From contig JAPYMA010001190.1 in NCBI GenBank assembly GCA_035041965.1, forward strand, positions 1 through 64,000: DNA of 64,000 nucleotides, given 5' to 3'. The DNA is from Anisakis pegreffii (lineage: Eukaryota; Nematoda; Chromadorea; Rhabditida; Anisakidae). Below the pieces are notes generated by a model. It searched no databases, was not told the DNA's origin, and worked only from the letters and a program-made list of their open reading frames with translations. The position numbers and the translations under genes are program-made. Shown here piece after piece: positions 38,246-49,835 of this stretch; position 1 is the first letter of the stretch; every line of letters begins with the position of its first letter.

Positions 38246-39861
38246 ATGGTCTTTAAGGTTCACTTTACTCACTTCATACCTAATCCACCCTCCTCTTCCC
38301 AACATTTAAAGCATTTCCGATTCTAAACTCGCTACCCTAACCACCCCACTTCCTTACTCTTATACCAATCTCATCTACCACTTCAAACAACTCAGCAAAA
38401 TCACCCTCTATTATAAATTCCACACCATTTCCCTACCACCCCAACTGCTTTCTATCGTTCACTACCCAGATTCGCGCACTTCAGCTGGGTATAATCGGTG
38501 GCACTGGTCTGGAAGACCCGAAAATATTCGAGAACGCCAAAGAGATCAGTGTGGACACACCGTTCGGCAAACCCTCCGACCACCTGCTCGAAGGCGAAGT
38601 CGGTGGTGTCAAATGCGTTCTGCTCTCACGACACGGCCGTAAACACGATAAATCTCCATCACAAATCAACTACCGAGCAAATTTATGGGCGCTTATGCAA
38701 CAAGGTTCACTGAACTCTCAAAAAAATTGACCCAAAATCAACTCCAAACCATCGTAAATGATAAAAATTGAAGGTGTCAACGTTATACTGGCCACAGCAA
38801 CTTCGGGCAGTCTAAAGGAAGAGCTCTCACCTGGTACTCTCGTCTTCCTAGACTCAATTATTGATAGGTGCTTCTCCTATTCATTGCACAACTCTAAATA
38901 TTCATCCCTAATATCCCACCCAAATAACACTCCTGCTTTACAGAACATTCAAACGCGAAGTAACATTCCATGACGGCCAGCCAGGCCATCCCAAGGGTGT
39001 CTGCCATATCCCCATGCATCCGGCGTACAACGAAAAACTGAGACAGGTCATATCACTTCCCCATTTACTTACCAAAGAATTGCCATCATTATTATGTCCA
39101 CTTTACCCACCATTCATAACTATCATTACCCAGCATTACCCACAATTTACAGGTTTTGATCTCGTGTGCGGAAGATCTAAAATACAAATATTTCAAAACC
39201 GGCACGGCGGTTTGCATCGAAGGTCCACGATACTCATCGAGAGCCGAGAGTGCTGTGTTCAGAAGCTGGAATGCCGATATTGTCAATATGACGGTGTGTC
39301 CTGAGGTGACTGACGTTTACTTTCTTACCAATTTTATCCGACACGAGATGACAGTCCATCTAAACCTACATTTCCTGCAGGTCTATTTGGCCAAAGAATT
39401 GGGCATTCCGTACGCGTCCACTGCACTCATCACCGATTACGACTGCTGGCGTGATTCAAAGGACGAAGAGCATGTTGGTGCTTCCTGATGATCGATCGGT
39501 TCATTGTCGTTTTTGCGCCCATGTTGAGCGGTTGCTCCTCATCATCGCAGCCATCGCCAAATCATTTTCTCGTTGCAGGTTTCCGTTGATTTGGTCGCCA
39601 AACGTATGGAAGAGAACTGTCACAAGGCGAAGAATCTATTCCTGGCAGCTATTAAAAAAATCGGCGCCATGAACTGGGATGCAGAATGTCGTGAGGCGAA
39701 GGTTAGCGCTAGCCAACCGACTTACAGCCTTCTCGGTCTTTTTATACACTCCAATTTTGCAAATCAACGAAATGAAATGAAACGAAATAATCTTCCAGCA
39801 AACCGCCCGAGCCGCCGTAATGATCGATAAGGACGAGGTGATTGAGCATTTGAAGATTTAA
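38246..39861 (+). CDS. MTAP: S-methyl-5'-thioadenosine phosphorylase
   Basis: Eight exons: 38246-38257, 38485-38704, 38774-38867, 38944-39046, 39153-39305, 39381-39473, 39579-39701, 39799-39861 (286 aa, stop TAA), close to the 283 aa of human MTAP. It splits methylthioadenosine to adenine and 5-methylthioribose-1-phosphate, in the methionine salvage and polyamine pathways (cytosolic trimer). Visible blocks: [12 protein letters not shown] near the N terminus (phosphate site), [30 protein letters not shown], then [13 protein letters not shown] and [20 protein letters not shown] for substrate binding, and ITDYDCW (purine-selecting Asp). The first coding exon is just 12 nt (MVFK) and is inferred from an ATG followed by a good donor in the right phase. 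The remaining exons are unambiguous. Poly(A) signal at 40198. Confidence 0.94.
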
Positions 39862-40203
39862 AGAAGACTTCCATGTAAACGGGTGAAGAAAGTGAGAAAA
39901 AACTCCAATAATTGATGCCATATGTAATGCAATGTTGCATTTTTTCGTCCGGTTTCTGTTGCTTCTGCCTAATTTATTTATTTCCTCTCTATCATCTCAA
40001 TCTCCAATTATTTCTCTCATTCCTATCGTTTTAGTCAAAATTTTATTTCTCGCTGAATTTCGTTAGATTCTGTTGCTAGAGTTTTACTGCTATTATAATA
40101 ATTTTAAACACCCTCTACGGGTTCAAGTACCATCTGCTTAAACCTTTTTGCTAGGTTACGTTCTCCGGTTATATTATGATTTAATATTGTTGATTTTAAT
40201 AAA
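39862..40203 (+). other. Probable MTAP 3' UTR
   Basis: Follows the MTAP stop codon without any open frame and ends with AATAAA at 40198-40203, the first canonical poly(A) signal downstream. T-rich sequence of 3'-UTR type. Confidence 0.5.
40198..40203 (+). terminator. Poly(A) signal AATAAA of MTAP
   Basis: AATAAA about 340 nt after the MTAP stop. Confidence 0.5.
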
Positions 40204-40237
40204 AGAATTTCTTCTAATCAAAGTAGTCCTTGAACAT

Positions 40238-40665
40238 TGATGATATACACATCGTAATATACTTAACCCAGCGCGAGTCTAAGACCAAAACAAAACGCTA
40301 TTCAAAAGATACACAGACTTCATATCTAGAATATGACTTAGCAAGGTTGAGGCGCTTCTAGTCGAAAGTTGAGAGTAATATGAGTAAGACAGGCCGTTGA
40401 GCAATCAACTGATCGTGAGCGGGCAGTTATAACGGTCACGGAAAAAAATTAATGATATACACCATAATATACCTAACTCAGCGCGGGTCTAAGAACAAAA
40501 CAAAACGCTATTCAAAAGATACACAGACTTCATATCTAGAATATGACTTAGCAAGGTTGAGGCGCTTCTAGTCAAAAGTTGAGAGTAATATGAGTAACAC
40601 AGGCCATTGAATATGAGTAATCAACTGATCGTGAGTGGGCAGTTATAACGATCACGGAAAAAACC
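40238..40665. repeat. Tandem duplication of a ~212-bp unit
   Basis: Two near-identical copies start at about 40240 and 40452 (shared landmarks CAGCGCG.GTCTAAGA, CTTCATATCTAGAATATGAC, GTTGAGGCGCTTCTAGTC, AATCAACTGATCGTGAG). The unit includes the short palindrome CATATCTAGAATATG. No open frame is kept. It lies between MTAP and the next plus-strand gene. Confidence 0.8.
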
Positions 40666-41823
40666 CCGATTGAATGAACAGTAAAATAACACAAGGCATC
40701 GAGATATTGACTGGCTTATAATGATAAGAACTAATGCGCGAATGCGGAATCACATGGAAGGATTGTAAGTACACAGAAGGTCAAATTTGTAAAGAAACGT
40801 CTCAACGTTTCAAAAATACGCTGGCTGCATGTGGATTCGCATGATATTAGACTCGAAAAAAAAGACTGGAACGGACATCAAACACGCATTTTAACACCAC
40901 AAAAAGTACTGACTTAAAACACCTCATTCCGGTTTCACGACAATGAAAATAATGCACGATTAAATGATGAAGAAAACGATACGATCACAAGCACGTGAAA
41001 ATCCAAAACAAAACGTTGATTCAACGCGAATACAACAACCGCACAAATTTGCCCACTGCGTTCCCGAGCACGCCCAGTAATTCCCAGACTCATGGGCAAC
41101 AATTGAACAGGAAATCTGCCGGGTAAAACTACGGGAATCTCAGAAAATCCCCACACGACAAGTTCAGCAGACCGACCAAAATTCAACAGGCACTCATCAC
41201 GACTTAATGCAAAAGAATGGCAACGGCGTATGGGCACACTTCGCCAAATACACGTAGGGGAACATTTGCCAAACAGACGTATGAGCGAATATCGCCAAAA
41301 ATGGACAGACCGTAAGGTCTCTCACCCTCTAGTAGCGATAACTTCGCTATGACCATCTCAACGGTCAGGCGCTTTTCAGGTCATATACTTCCAGGTAAAA
41401 AATTACAATTTCAGTGCACGGACGCGGTTCTCTTTAAAAATACCCTATGAAACACCACAAGGAAATAACTCAAAGCTCAAATTATCGGCAATTACACGGC
41501 ACATCGTTGCATTCTCAGTGAAAAAACACCACAAAAAGCACCCATTTCAAGGTGCCACCCTCAAAATCAATTTCAAAATTTCAGGAGCGAACGCAGAAAT
41601 ACAGAAATACACGAACAAATGAACACGATGTTATCAGCCGAACGAAAATTTGCGTATTCACAGTAAACAAATCATCAAATTTTGAATAAATATTTCAAAT
41701 TTGCATTATCCTTATAAAGGTCCAAAAATTTGCCTATTTCCACTGACAAATACGCAAATTTTTGCGTCTTTATAAGGGAAACGGGTCAGTTTTCGGTCAT
41801 TCAACACAGAGTGGGGCGTTGAG
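40666..41823. other. Intergenic region upstream of the K/R/S/D-tail gene
   Basis: No gene. The segment at about 41040-41270 (GCCCACT.CGTTCCCGAGC, CTTCGCCAAA) resembles 42045-42260 inside the first intron of the next gene, so both are copies of a small dispersed repeat. A foldback lies at 41710-41777. Confidence 0.5.
41710..41777. repeat. Foldback hairpin with TATA-like ends, 46 bp before a start codon
   Basis: Arms 41710-41739 and 41748-41777 pair at 26 of 30 positions around an 8-nt loop (CCACTGAC). Each outer end carries CCTTATAAAG, so a TATA-like TTATAA occurs at both ends. It could hold the core promoter of the gene starting at 41824. Confidence 0.65.
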
Positions 41824-43799
41824 ATGCGGTTATTTGAGGGTTTGGTAGCAGCTGCCGCATTGGTTAGCGCGGTTGGGGTGGTGTGTGCGATGGACAGCGA
41901 GGCATGGCAAGATGAGACTCCATTGAATCGTGCGAGTGACGATGACAGATTTCCGAAGGCAGAGACTGTCTCTGTGAGGATACAGGATCGATTTTGGAAA
42001 GTTAGTTATCCGTCAATTAATTCGACAACATTGTCCGTTTGCACAAAGTTGCCCACTTGTTTCCCGAGCCTTCCCAAACTTGTGGGCGACGATAAAATCT
42101 GGGCAAAAATCCGGGAATGTGAGAAAAATCTCCTCAACACCACAAAACAAATCCAGCCGACCATCCGAACGTCGTCAACATAATAGTAGTACTCATCACT
42201 AGACGGCGACAATGACGGCCGCCATGCGCTGTTTGGGTGGGGAAACTTCGCCAAAAATTGACGGACTGCAAGAGAGCTCTGAATCTTTTCCCAGTCAGCA
42301 GTTATCCGGAGCTGATCCGATTCGTGAGCAGTTATTGATCCGTCGTATGCGATCGATTTGATCGATTTTCAGTTTGTGAGTGGATTAAATCTGCAATGTG
42401 ACGAACGCACAGTCATACTACATGACCGTCATGGGAAGCTGTTTGCGGATATGCGCCAATTCAAAGGTCAACATAAATGCAACAAGGTGCTCAAGAAACT
42501 ATCGGACAAAGCAGGTCGTCTTGAAATCGACCACAAGGGTCAGGTAGAGCCATCACCGAAAGAATCTTCCTTAATTTAATTCAGCGCCCACATTTCGAGC
42601 GCTTTCTAAACTGCCCAACATCGAACACACACCAAAACCCGACACAAAATAACATAATCAGAGTCTAGCCAAACACGCCGCTTACAAATTACACAAAAAT
42701 CCCACCGAGAGCTGGTCATAAATAACCGAAACGGGCCAGATTTCGGTTCAAAATAACCGGAAAAACCGCCGGCCTCAACTGTCAAGCAGTCAATATTGCG
42801 TCGGATATTGTGAATACAGTGATGGTTACTGAATTCGCTGAGCAAACACACAAAACACATCAAATTATCAAATGAATTTTATTAATTTTCCTGCAGATAT
42901 CCCAATTGGTCACCGTAAAAGCGTGTAAGGTGATCTCAATGGCGGGCGTTCGCCGACCTTTAAAAGCTGGTGACAAGGACACTACACCATTCATAGAGCT
43001 GCAGCTAAAATGTGCCGAAACCAGGAGTAAGTGCACCGTTTTCCGGATGAAATCCACTCAAATCCGGTTGAAATGCACCAAAATGCACCAGAATTCGGTT
43101 CTAAATAACCAGAATCTAGCCGAATTCGATTGCAAATAACCGGAATGCACCGGCATTCGGTTAGAAATAACCGAAAAACCCAAGTGAACCGCGGCCTTCT
43201 GAATGCAACGCTCCAAGCTGAACTTGCAGAAGCAATACATCAGTGTATGCTGGAATGGCTGTTTCTGATAATTTTTATATGCGCATCTGCTGGTTCGATT
43301 ATCACGACGGCATCGCATTTCTGCTTTTCCACTGCTCCACAGGACGCTAGAAAGGTGGTCCGATTTCACCGTCATTCGTCTAATTTTTTAAAAATTTCCA
43401 TGTAAACAGTTACATTTAACGCAGTTTGCTGTTAATCAAACTAAAAATTGACAAAATTTTTGAAAAAAAGACCGAATTCAGGCGTCTGAACATCCCAAAT
43501 ATTCGTCGTCGAAGAGGACCAGCAGCCGCAAAAGTCATCGAGACAGCAGAAGTAGCAGAAGCCCTGGAGAGCGTAAAAGCCGCAGAAGTCACAGAAGTGA
43601 TAAGGAGCGCACAACTGATAAGGAGCGCAAGAGTGATAAGGATCGCAAAACTGATAGAGAGCGCAAGAGTGATAAGGAGCGCAAGAGTGATAAGGATCGC
43701 AAAACTGATAAGGAGCGTAAAAGTGATAAAAAACACAAAAGTGATAAGAAACACAAGAGTGATAAGAAACATAAAAGTCATCGAGACACTACCGACTGA
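41824..43799 (+). CDS. Unrecognised signal-peptide membrane protein with K/R/S/D-repeat tail
   Basis: Model of five exons: 41824-42000, 42373-42543, 42897-43026, 43185-43354, 43482-43799 (321 aa, stop TGA). The frame holds at every junction. The N terminus (MRLFEGLVAAAALVSAVGVV then CA) is a good signal peptide. Residues ~23-150 hold four cysteines (LQCDERTVILHDR, HKCNKV, VKACKV, LKCAETR) and should be luminal or extracellular. A hydrophobic stretch WLFLIIFICASAGSIITTA follows. The last ~106 residues are very hydrophilic: an RS-like part (SRSPGERKSRRSHRS), then repeats of DKERKS/DKDRKT/DKKHKS to the end. I recognise no family. The acceptor of exon 4 is uncertain; 43230 also keeps frame. Other explanations are a nuclear RS protein whose apparent signal peptide is fortuitous, or two genes wrongly joined. 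Poly(A) signals lie at 44024 and 44041. Confidence 0.55.
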
Positions 43800-44571
43800 T
43801 GATCAAATTTCTTTTTCTGATAGTTTCCTTTTATTTTTCCGGATAATTCCGGTGATTTCCTCCGAATTTCATTTGCAATCGTTTCTGAAAGTCATCCTCT
43901 ACTGTGTCCACACGCTTCATACGATACACTCTTCAAGTCAAATCTCCTCATCGCCATATCTATTGCGTGCTTTTGAAAGCTCAATTTAGAAACATTCATT
44001 CGCTCAAAATTTCTGAACATTTCAATAAAATTTTCGCTTCAATAAAATTTTTCAAATCGTTTGTCGCTTCCTTAATTTTTTTGACTTATTCCAGCTACTA
44101 TACGCTCTGTTCACGTCAACCCACTGCACTGCAAACTCCTACAACAAACTCGTAAGACACTCGATTAGGGGACGACTGCACTGCAATTTTCACTTCAAAC
44201 TTCGAACACAATAAGAACACCTCAACTGAAACATTTATTAACACTGGTTTTTAACAACTCTTTTTTGGAGGACCGGGGGGGGGTAGGGAGGGTGGGCAAC
44301 GGGGAAGGTAAGGACAAAATTGACATATAGCCATAATAATAACAACAACAGCAACATCAGCCCCACCACTCCCGTTTATCAATAACACTAGAGGAAACCT
44401 GATATTGACTAGAAACGTCGACCACTGCGGTTCCAAGACCAACAATTTTTATGCAGCCAACGAAATGTGAGCCAACTGCAGCCAACTAGAGTCTTTGAAA
44501 CCGTTGAAACACGCGAAATATTTTGCTGCCAACCATTTGGGTGATTGTTTACGATGATCCAACCCGTAATT
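43800..44571. other. Convergent intergenic region
   Basis: Lies between the plus-strand gene ending at 43799 and the minus-strand lectin cluster. It contains the plus-strand poly(A) signals. At 44262-44310 there is a G-rich tract (GGACCGGGGGGGGGGTAGGG...), and TTTATT at 44236 could be the minus-strand AATAAA of lectin gene A. Confidence 0.5.
44024..44046 (+). terminator. Two AATAAA poly(A) signals
   Basis: AATAAA at 44024-44029 and 44041-44046, about 230 nt after the stop at 43799. They support the end of a plus-strand transcript there. Confidence 0.45.
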
Positions 44572-47500
44572 TTAATGATTCACGACGACGGCCTTCTTGC
44601 ACACGATTCCCTGCGGGTGTCGCCAGACCGTATTACATCCAGCGTCTTCCCACTCGCCCACCGACGCATAATAATTCGCCAACACACAATCCACTGGTGC
44701 ATGGCAGCAATTGTCTGGTTGACTGCTACGCCAGTTCGGGTACTTCAACTCCTCCCGACTGGCCTCCCAAACCCAAACATCAGCACCTTCCGAAGCACGT
44801 TTCAAACCAACCCAATAGGTCTTTACAGATGCATTCAGCGCCAACTCTGGAAAAAATTTTCCGCATAAACTCACCACCTCAAAACCGAACACAACTCCGG
44901 GAATTTGAATTTGAGGACGGCGTTTTGCCCAGGATTCGGGCAAATATCCGACGCAATTCAAGTATAATATTTACTGATTGTAAGGAAAAATTTACTTTGC
45001 ACTCAAAAAACAACATACCATTTGCAAACTTCAGCTCCTTTCGATAGACCGCTTCGTCGGTCTGGTTGAACCACACGGGTTGAGCGTCCTGTTGAGTGCA
45101 TTTCTCTACTCCTTCACTATATTTTAGTCTACCTCCATGCACCGTATAGCAATGATTCTTGTAATACGACCATCCTTTTTCACACATATCTAAAACCATT
45201 TGCTTTTTAAAGTTAAAATTCACCAATCACTGCACAAAATTCAGAAATATTTCAAATTTCAAACCAAACCTTAGCCTTTCTTGAATAATTCCCTACTAGA
45301 ACAAATCACAGAAACGCGGTACCTCGCGCTGGTTTCCGATGATGCGGTTTCGATGGTCCCACATATTTTACCGGCCGAATATAGTGTTTTGCTGGTTTCA
45401 CGGGAGCTCCTCCACCCACGCACCTGCCCTTGACACAACGTGCACCACCCATACAAGGCGGATAGCAACCTAAACTAGTCGCAGCATAAAAAATACTCTC
45501 AAAAAATAAACGATCACGTTAAAAAATCGGTTATATTTCTCATCCACATGAAAATCACCCCACAGAAACCAAATTTTTCCTCAAGATGCAACCCAAAATT
45601 AAATTCAAACCGTCAAAAACCTAGTACTAACCCATAGATACACCAAAAAATACTAAAAATTAAAAAAAATTCCTACCAATTGATTGAGGTTTAGCAATTT
45701 CAGGTCTCTGTTTGGACACGCACATGGTTCCAGCACAATACTCGTCATCTTTACATGGTGGATTACAATCTGAAAAAAAATTTTCACTAGAAAATTTTTA
45801 AAAATTCATTTTTTTAAAACTGAAATCAATTAAAAATTGAGATTACCTAGACTGAATTTTGTTGCAGGTTCCAAGGGAGGACGTGAGTACGGTTGAGGTG
45901 CCACAACAGGAGGGCGCGATTTTGGCACACAGCTGGTGCCCCGGCAAACTTCGTTAGGTTCGCATGCCCGATTGCACCCTCAAAAGGCGCGAAACATTCA
46001 TTCAAATAAAAAATTAAAAAATTTTCAACAAATTTCTAAAAAATTGATTGATCACACCCAATTGATCTTGATCACAGCAACTGGAGGACATAAACTCAAC
46101 GAAAACGCCACACAACCGTGACAAAATTTGATGTTGACATAAAATGCAAAGACAAAACGTGACAAATTTGACATAAAGACACGAAGATCACTAAAAAAAT
46201 GTCACTTAAAGACAAAATTCCATGACATTATCGTTATTATCACCCTTATCAGTGACTAAAGGATGTCTAACAATACGCCAACCATTGCTAAATCGGTCAT
46301 AATTCAATGTCATCATGTACACTATCATTAATAACTGATCACCTTATCAATTTATCACTCAAAACAACCCAAATTAATCACTACCCATTCCTAAACCATT
46401 ATTACCTGTTCCAGTTGGCCTAGGTTCAGGCGTCGGTGGTTTTACACCATTCGGGACACACGTTAGCCATAAACACCTCTCATCGCTTTTACACGGTGGA
46501 TTACATCCTGAAAACAGACCTAGACTACATCCATTAGATAAAATGCACTTCCGAATAACCTCACAAAATCCATCGCACAATATACCTCCTGAATTAAGAC
46601 TACTGCAGCTCTAACCTGAAGCTGGTGTAGGAGGTTTAACATTCTTCTCAACGCATGTGGACCATCGACACACCTGATTACTCCTACACGGTGGTTCACA
46701 TTCATTTAAAAATGCTACATCCTCATGATTTCACGATATATTTGGATGACCGGGGGGGGGGAGAACAAGCCGCAGTATATCTCTCAAAACTGAACAAATT
46801 TCAGTGTCTAATACACTCACCTGACGGACGCGGTTGCAGCGGTGGTTCTTTCGCAGGTTTCTCGGGTTGTATTGTCGGTATACACTGGGATTGAATACAC
46901 TCCCAACCGAACGGACACGGTGGATTACACCCTGAACAATTTACTCTTCAATAATAACAGATAATCAAAATCAGATAACAGATACAAGCCAGGCAAGTCA
47001 TAGCCTGGCTCAGGCTCACTAAACCAACGATATTCAAACACCATCACTTGATTTCGGTTAAAACTGTTCCCACCGAACGGGAATTTTAAAACTTTTCTTC
47101 CCGTTCGCCAGGGAAAGCTTTAATCGAGACCAATTGGCATATCACTACCATGAATTTAGTCTTGCTCACTGATTTCCACTGCCAAATTAATCAATCAAAC
47201 CTCCAACTGAGCTATTTCAACTCAAATTTCACAGAAAATTGTAACAGCTAACTACCTGTACGCTGAGGTTGGCCTATAACAGGCACCGCTTTAGGCACAC
47301 ACGTCGTTCCGATACACTCCATACCGTTCGGGCATGACGGATAACAACCTTAAATTAAAAACTTTCCCCTACTATCATTCTAAACGAATTCAGTACTATA
47401 TGCAGATTAGTTCCCTTCAAATTTTTCCACTTTACAAAAACAATTCCCTAAATTTGCTCAAATAATCAAGGGATATTGCTTGATAAGCTGAGATTAAGAT

Positions 47501-48984
47501 GGGATCAATCGGATTCACCTGGTGACGGATATCTTGGTTGAGGATATGGCTTCGGGATACACGCAGACATGAAACACTCCATACCATCCGGGCATGGTGG
47601 ACTACAGTCTGGAATTATTAATCGTTTTGCAGAATCTGACTTACCCAGTTCTAAATAAAAATTTTGCGAATTTGCAAAAAAACTACAAAACAAAATACAG
47701 ATTATCTCAGATTACTACTCAATAAAGCCTGCTGTACGGACTGTACGAGAATTATAAGTCACGGAAAATATTTTAGAGCTGCAATCTGCTCACCTGAATC
47801 TTCTACCGGTGGGGTGGGAGCTCTGGCTACACACGTCGAGAGTACACAAACTTGGTTGTTACGGCATGCTGGATTGCAACCTGCAATCAATTAAGGACTG
47901 CAACCAATTAATTAATTAAGGACTCATTTTATTAAAGTGCCATCTTCGATAGAATATGCTTTACAACGCTTTACACTCTTAAATCATCTTCAATCCACAC
48001 AATTTGAATTCAATCCACTTAAAATTCCGCAATTTAACGACTTCAGATTAAAATTTCAATCTCCAAAAAATATTTTCAGGTTTAAAGATTTCAAATCTCT
48101 AAAATTTTGCAAAAGCAGCCGATCTGAAAAGATTCTCTTATCCGTATCACTGCTCAGATTGAATTGATGCAATCAAAAGTTTAAAAAACTGACCTAGAGT
48201 AGGACGATATGATCCAGCACGAGGTTCCGGCTCAGGCTCAGGTTGAGGTTGAGGTCTTCGTGCCGGTGCCGATTTTGCTTCACATCTCAAATCGTTGGTA
48301 CAAACCATACCGGATGCACACGGTGGAAAACACTTTGGAATTTTTGGCACACAACTGGAGCCAACACACTCTTGATTGTGTGCGCACGGTGGATTACAAC
48401 CTGAAATTCGGTAAAAATTCTACCAAATCAAGTGGGTTTTTGGTAAAAATTTCACCAAATCAGGGAGTTTTTGGTAAAAATTTCACCAAATCAAATGGAG
48501 GATGAATCAATGAACATTCAAATGATTTGAATGCATTACCTTGATCTTCTGCTTGACAGATACCGTTCACACACGATTCTGTTACATCGCATTGGTCCAT
48601 ATCGGTGCATTCTGAATGCAGATTTGACTAATTTAACGATAGTTCCAACGAATTTTAAGAGAAATTCAACGATTTTGACTAATTTAACGACATTTTAATG
48701 ATTTTAACGACAAATTTAACGATCAGCACATGAAATTTAACGATTTGCAACGCATTACACAACGTTTTAACTTAACGCTAACAGAAAATTTAACGAAATT
48801 ACTTACTGCTTTCATTGAAATTACTTCCTAAAGTGAAATTTAACTAAAACACTCAAAACATACCTTTTATAGCAGCTGATAGGTTTGCGGAAAGTAAATT
48901 TACGAGCAGCAGATACCAGCTTAAGCCTGAGCCTGAGCCTGATGCAAAGGCCTGACGACGACGGCAAATCCACTTGGTCTTCAT
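44572..48984 (-). CDS. Secreted C-type lectin with eleven CxPPC-type cysteine modules (lectin A)
   Basis: Fourteen exons: 48864-48984, 48540-48611, 48194-48400, 47794-47880, 47519-47608, 47256-47348, 46821-46931, 46616-46714, 46406-46507, 45847-45978, 45677-45769, 45323-45469, 45019-45189, 44572-44846 (599 aa). The signal exon has a basic stretch and WYLLLVNLLSANLSA. Next comes one ECTDMDQC..CVNGICQ module. Then eleven modules of pattern (G/D/E)CxPxCxxxxxCxxxxCV, nine on single exons plus two fused in 48194-48400, each trailed by a Pro-rich linker. The lectin domain starts MCEKGW / KNHCY and continues TYWVGLKR, YPNWRSSQPDNCC, VDC, WEDAGC, GIVCK. All exons between the first and last are phase 1-1. 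The module resembles nematode EB-type repeats, but I do not assign it. QPD suggests galactose-type sugar binding; this is inference. Confidence 0.88.
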
Positions 48985-49835
48985 CAGTTACTGGGGATTT
49001 TTTTTTGAGGGGGAGAGGGCAAAAATGCAGGCAGTTTTCAAATTTTGACCAAAAATTCCGGTCCAATTGAGTAGGGTAGAGGGTGATAAGGTGATAAGCG
49101 GGGTGATAACTGACTGATAAGAGTGATTAAAACACTGCTGGTGATTTAAATTGAATTGAGTGCAGCAGAGAAAGAATTAATTTTTGGACGTAAAGCGTCC
49201 TAATAGCTGACTACAGCTAACAGATTACACTAACAATGAAATTCGGCAAAATATTCATATGAAAATTCACTGAATAGGATTAACGAGCAGAGCGGATTTA
49301 AAGTACTTTAGCGCTGAATCTGGATTCGTCCACATTTTGTGGCGTTGATAACGTCAGAGGGCATTAATTTATTCATTTTCCAAAATATTTTCCCAAAAAA
49401 TTTCATTCGACTGAATCAAATCGACTGAAAGCGATGTGAAAATTCACATTCCAACCATTCTAATGAGTTCTTTTTTGAAAAAAATGGAAAATGAAATAAA
49501 TTTTTTCACAATTTTTCTCTATTCCTCTCATTTTTTTCCCAAACATTCAGAATTTTTTCTATTTTGACGCATTCAAAACTGATAATCCACCGCCATCCAT
49601 CGCATTTAGAGGGCATTCGGCTTAGAGGATGATTAATTTTTGACGTTTTAGATGTAATTTTTTCTGGAAAAAATTTAAAACCCGAAAAAAAGTCAGCGAA
49701 TTATTCAGTTTATTCAATTTCGTACACGTCGTTAGTAGCTACAAAACTAACTGAGGTTTAGTAAGGAAATTGAAAACATCGAAATGGATACGAAAACATG
49801 CTGCCGCTAACGATATATTATCACTTCAGTTCAGT
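48985..49835. other. Spacer between lectins A and B
   Basis: No gene. It should carry the promoter of lectin A. A short GTGATAAG repeat occurs at 49081-49125. Nothing else recognised. Confidence 0.5.

Noticed and set aside
43426..43989. Open frame of 187 codons rich in I, R and K (RSARVIRIAKLI repeats)
   Set aside because: The same DNA in the +2 frame encodes a coherent RS/KERKSD tail that ends in a stop and joins upstream exons in phase.
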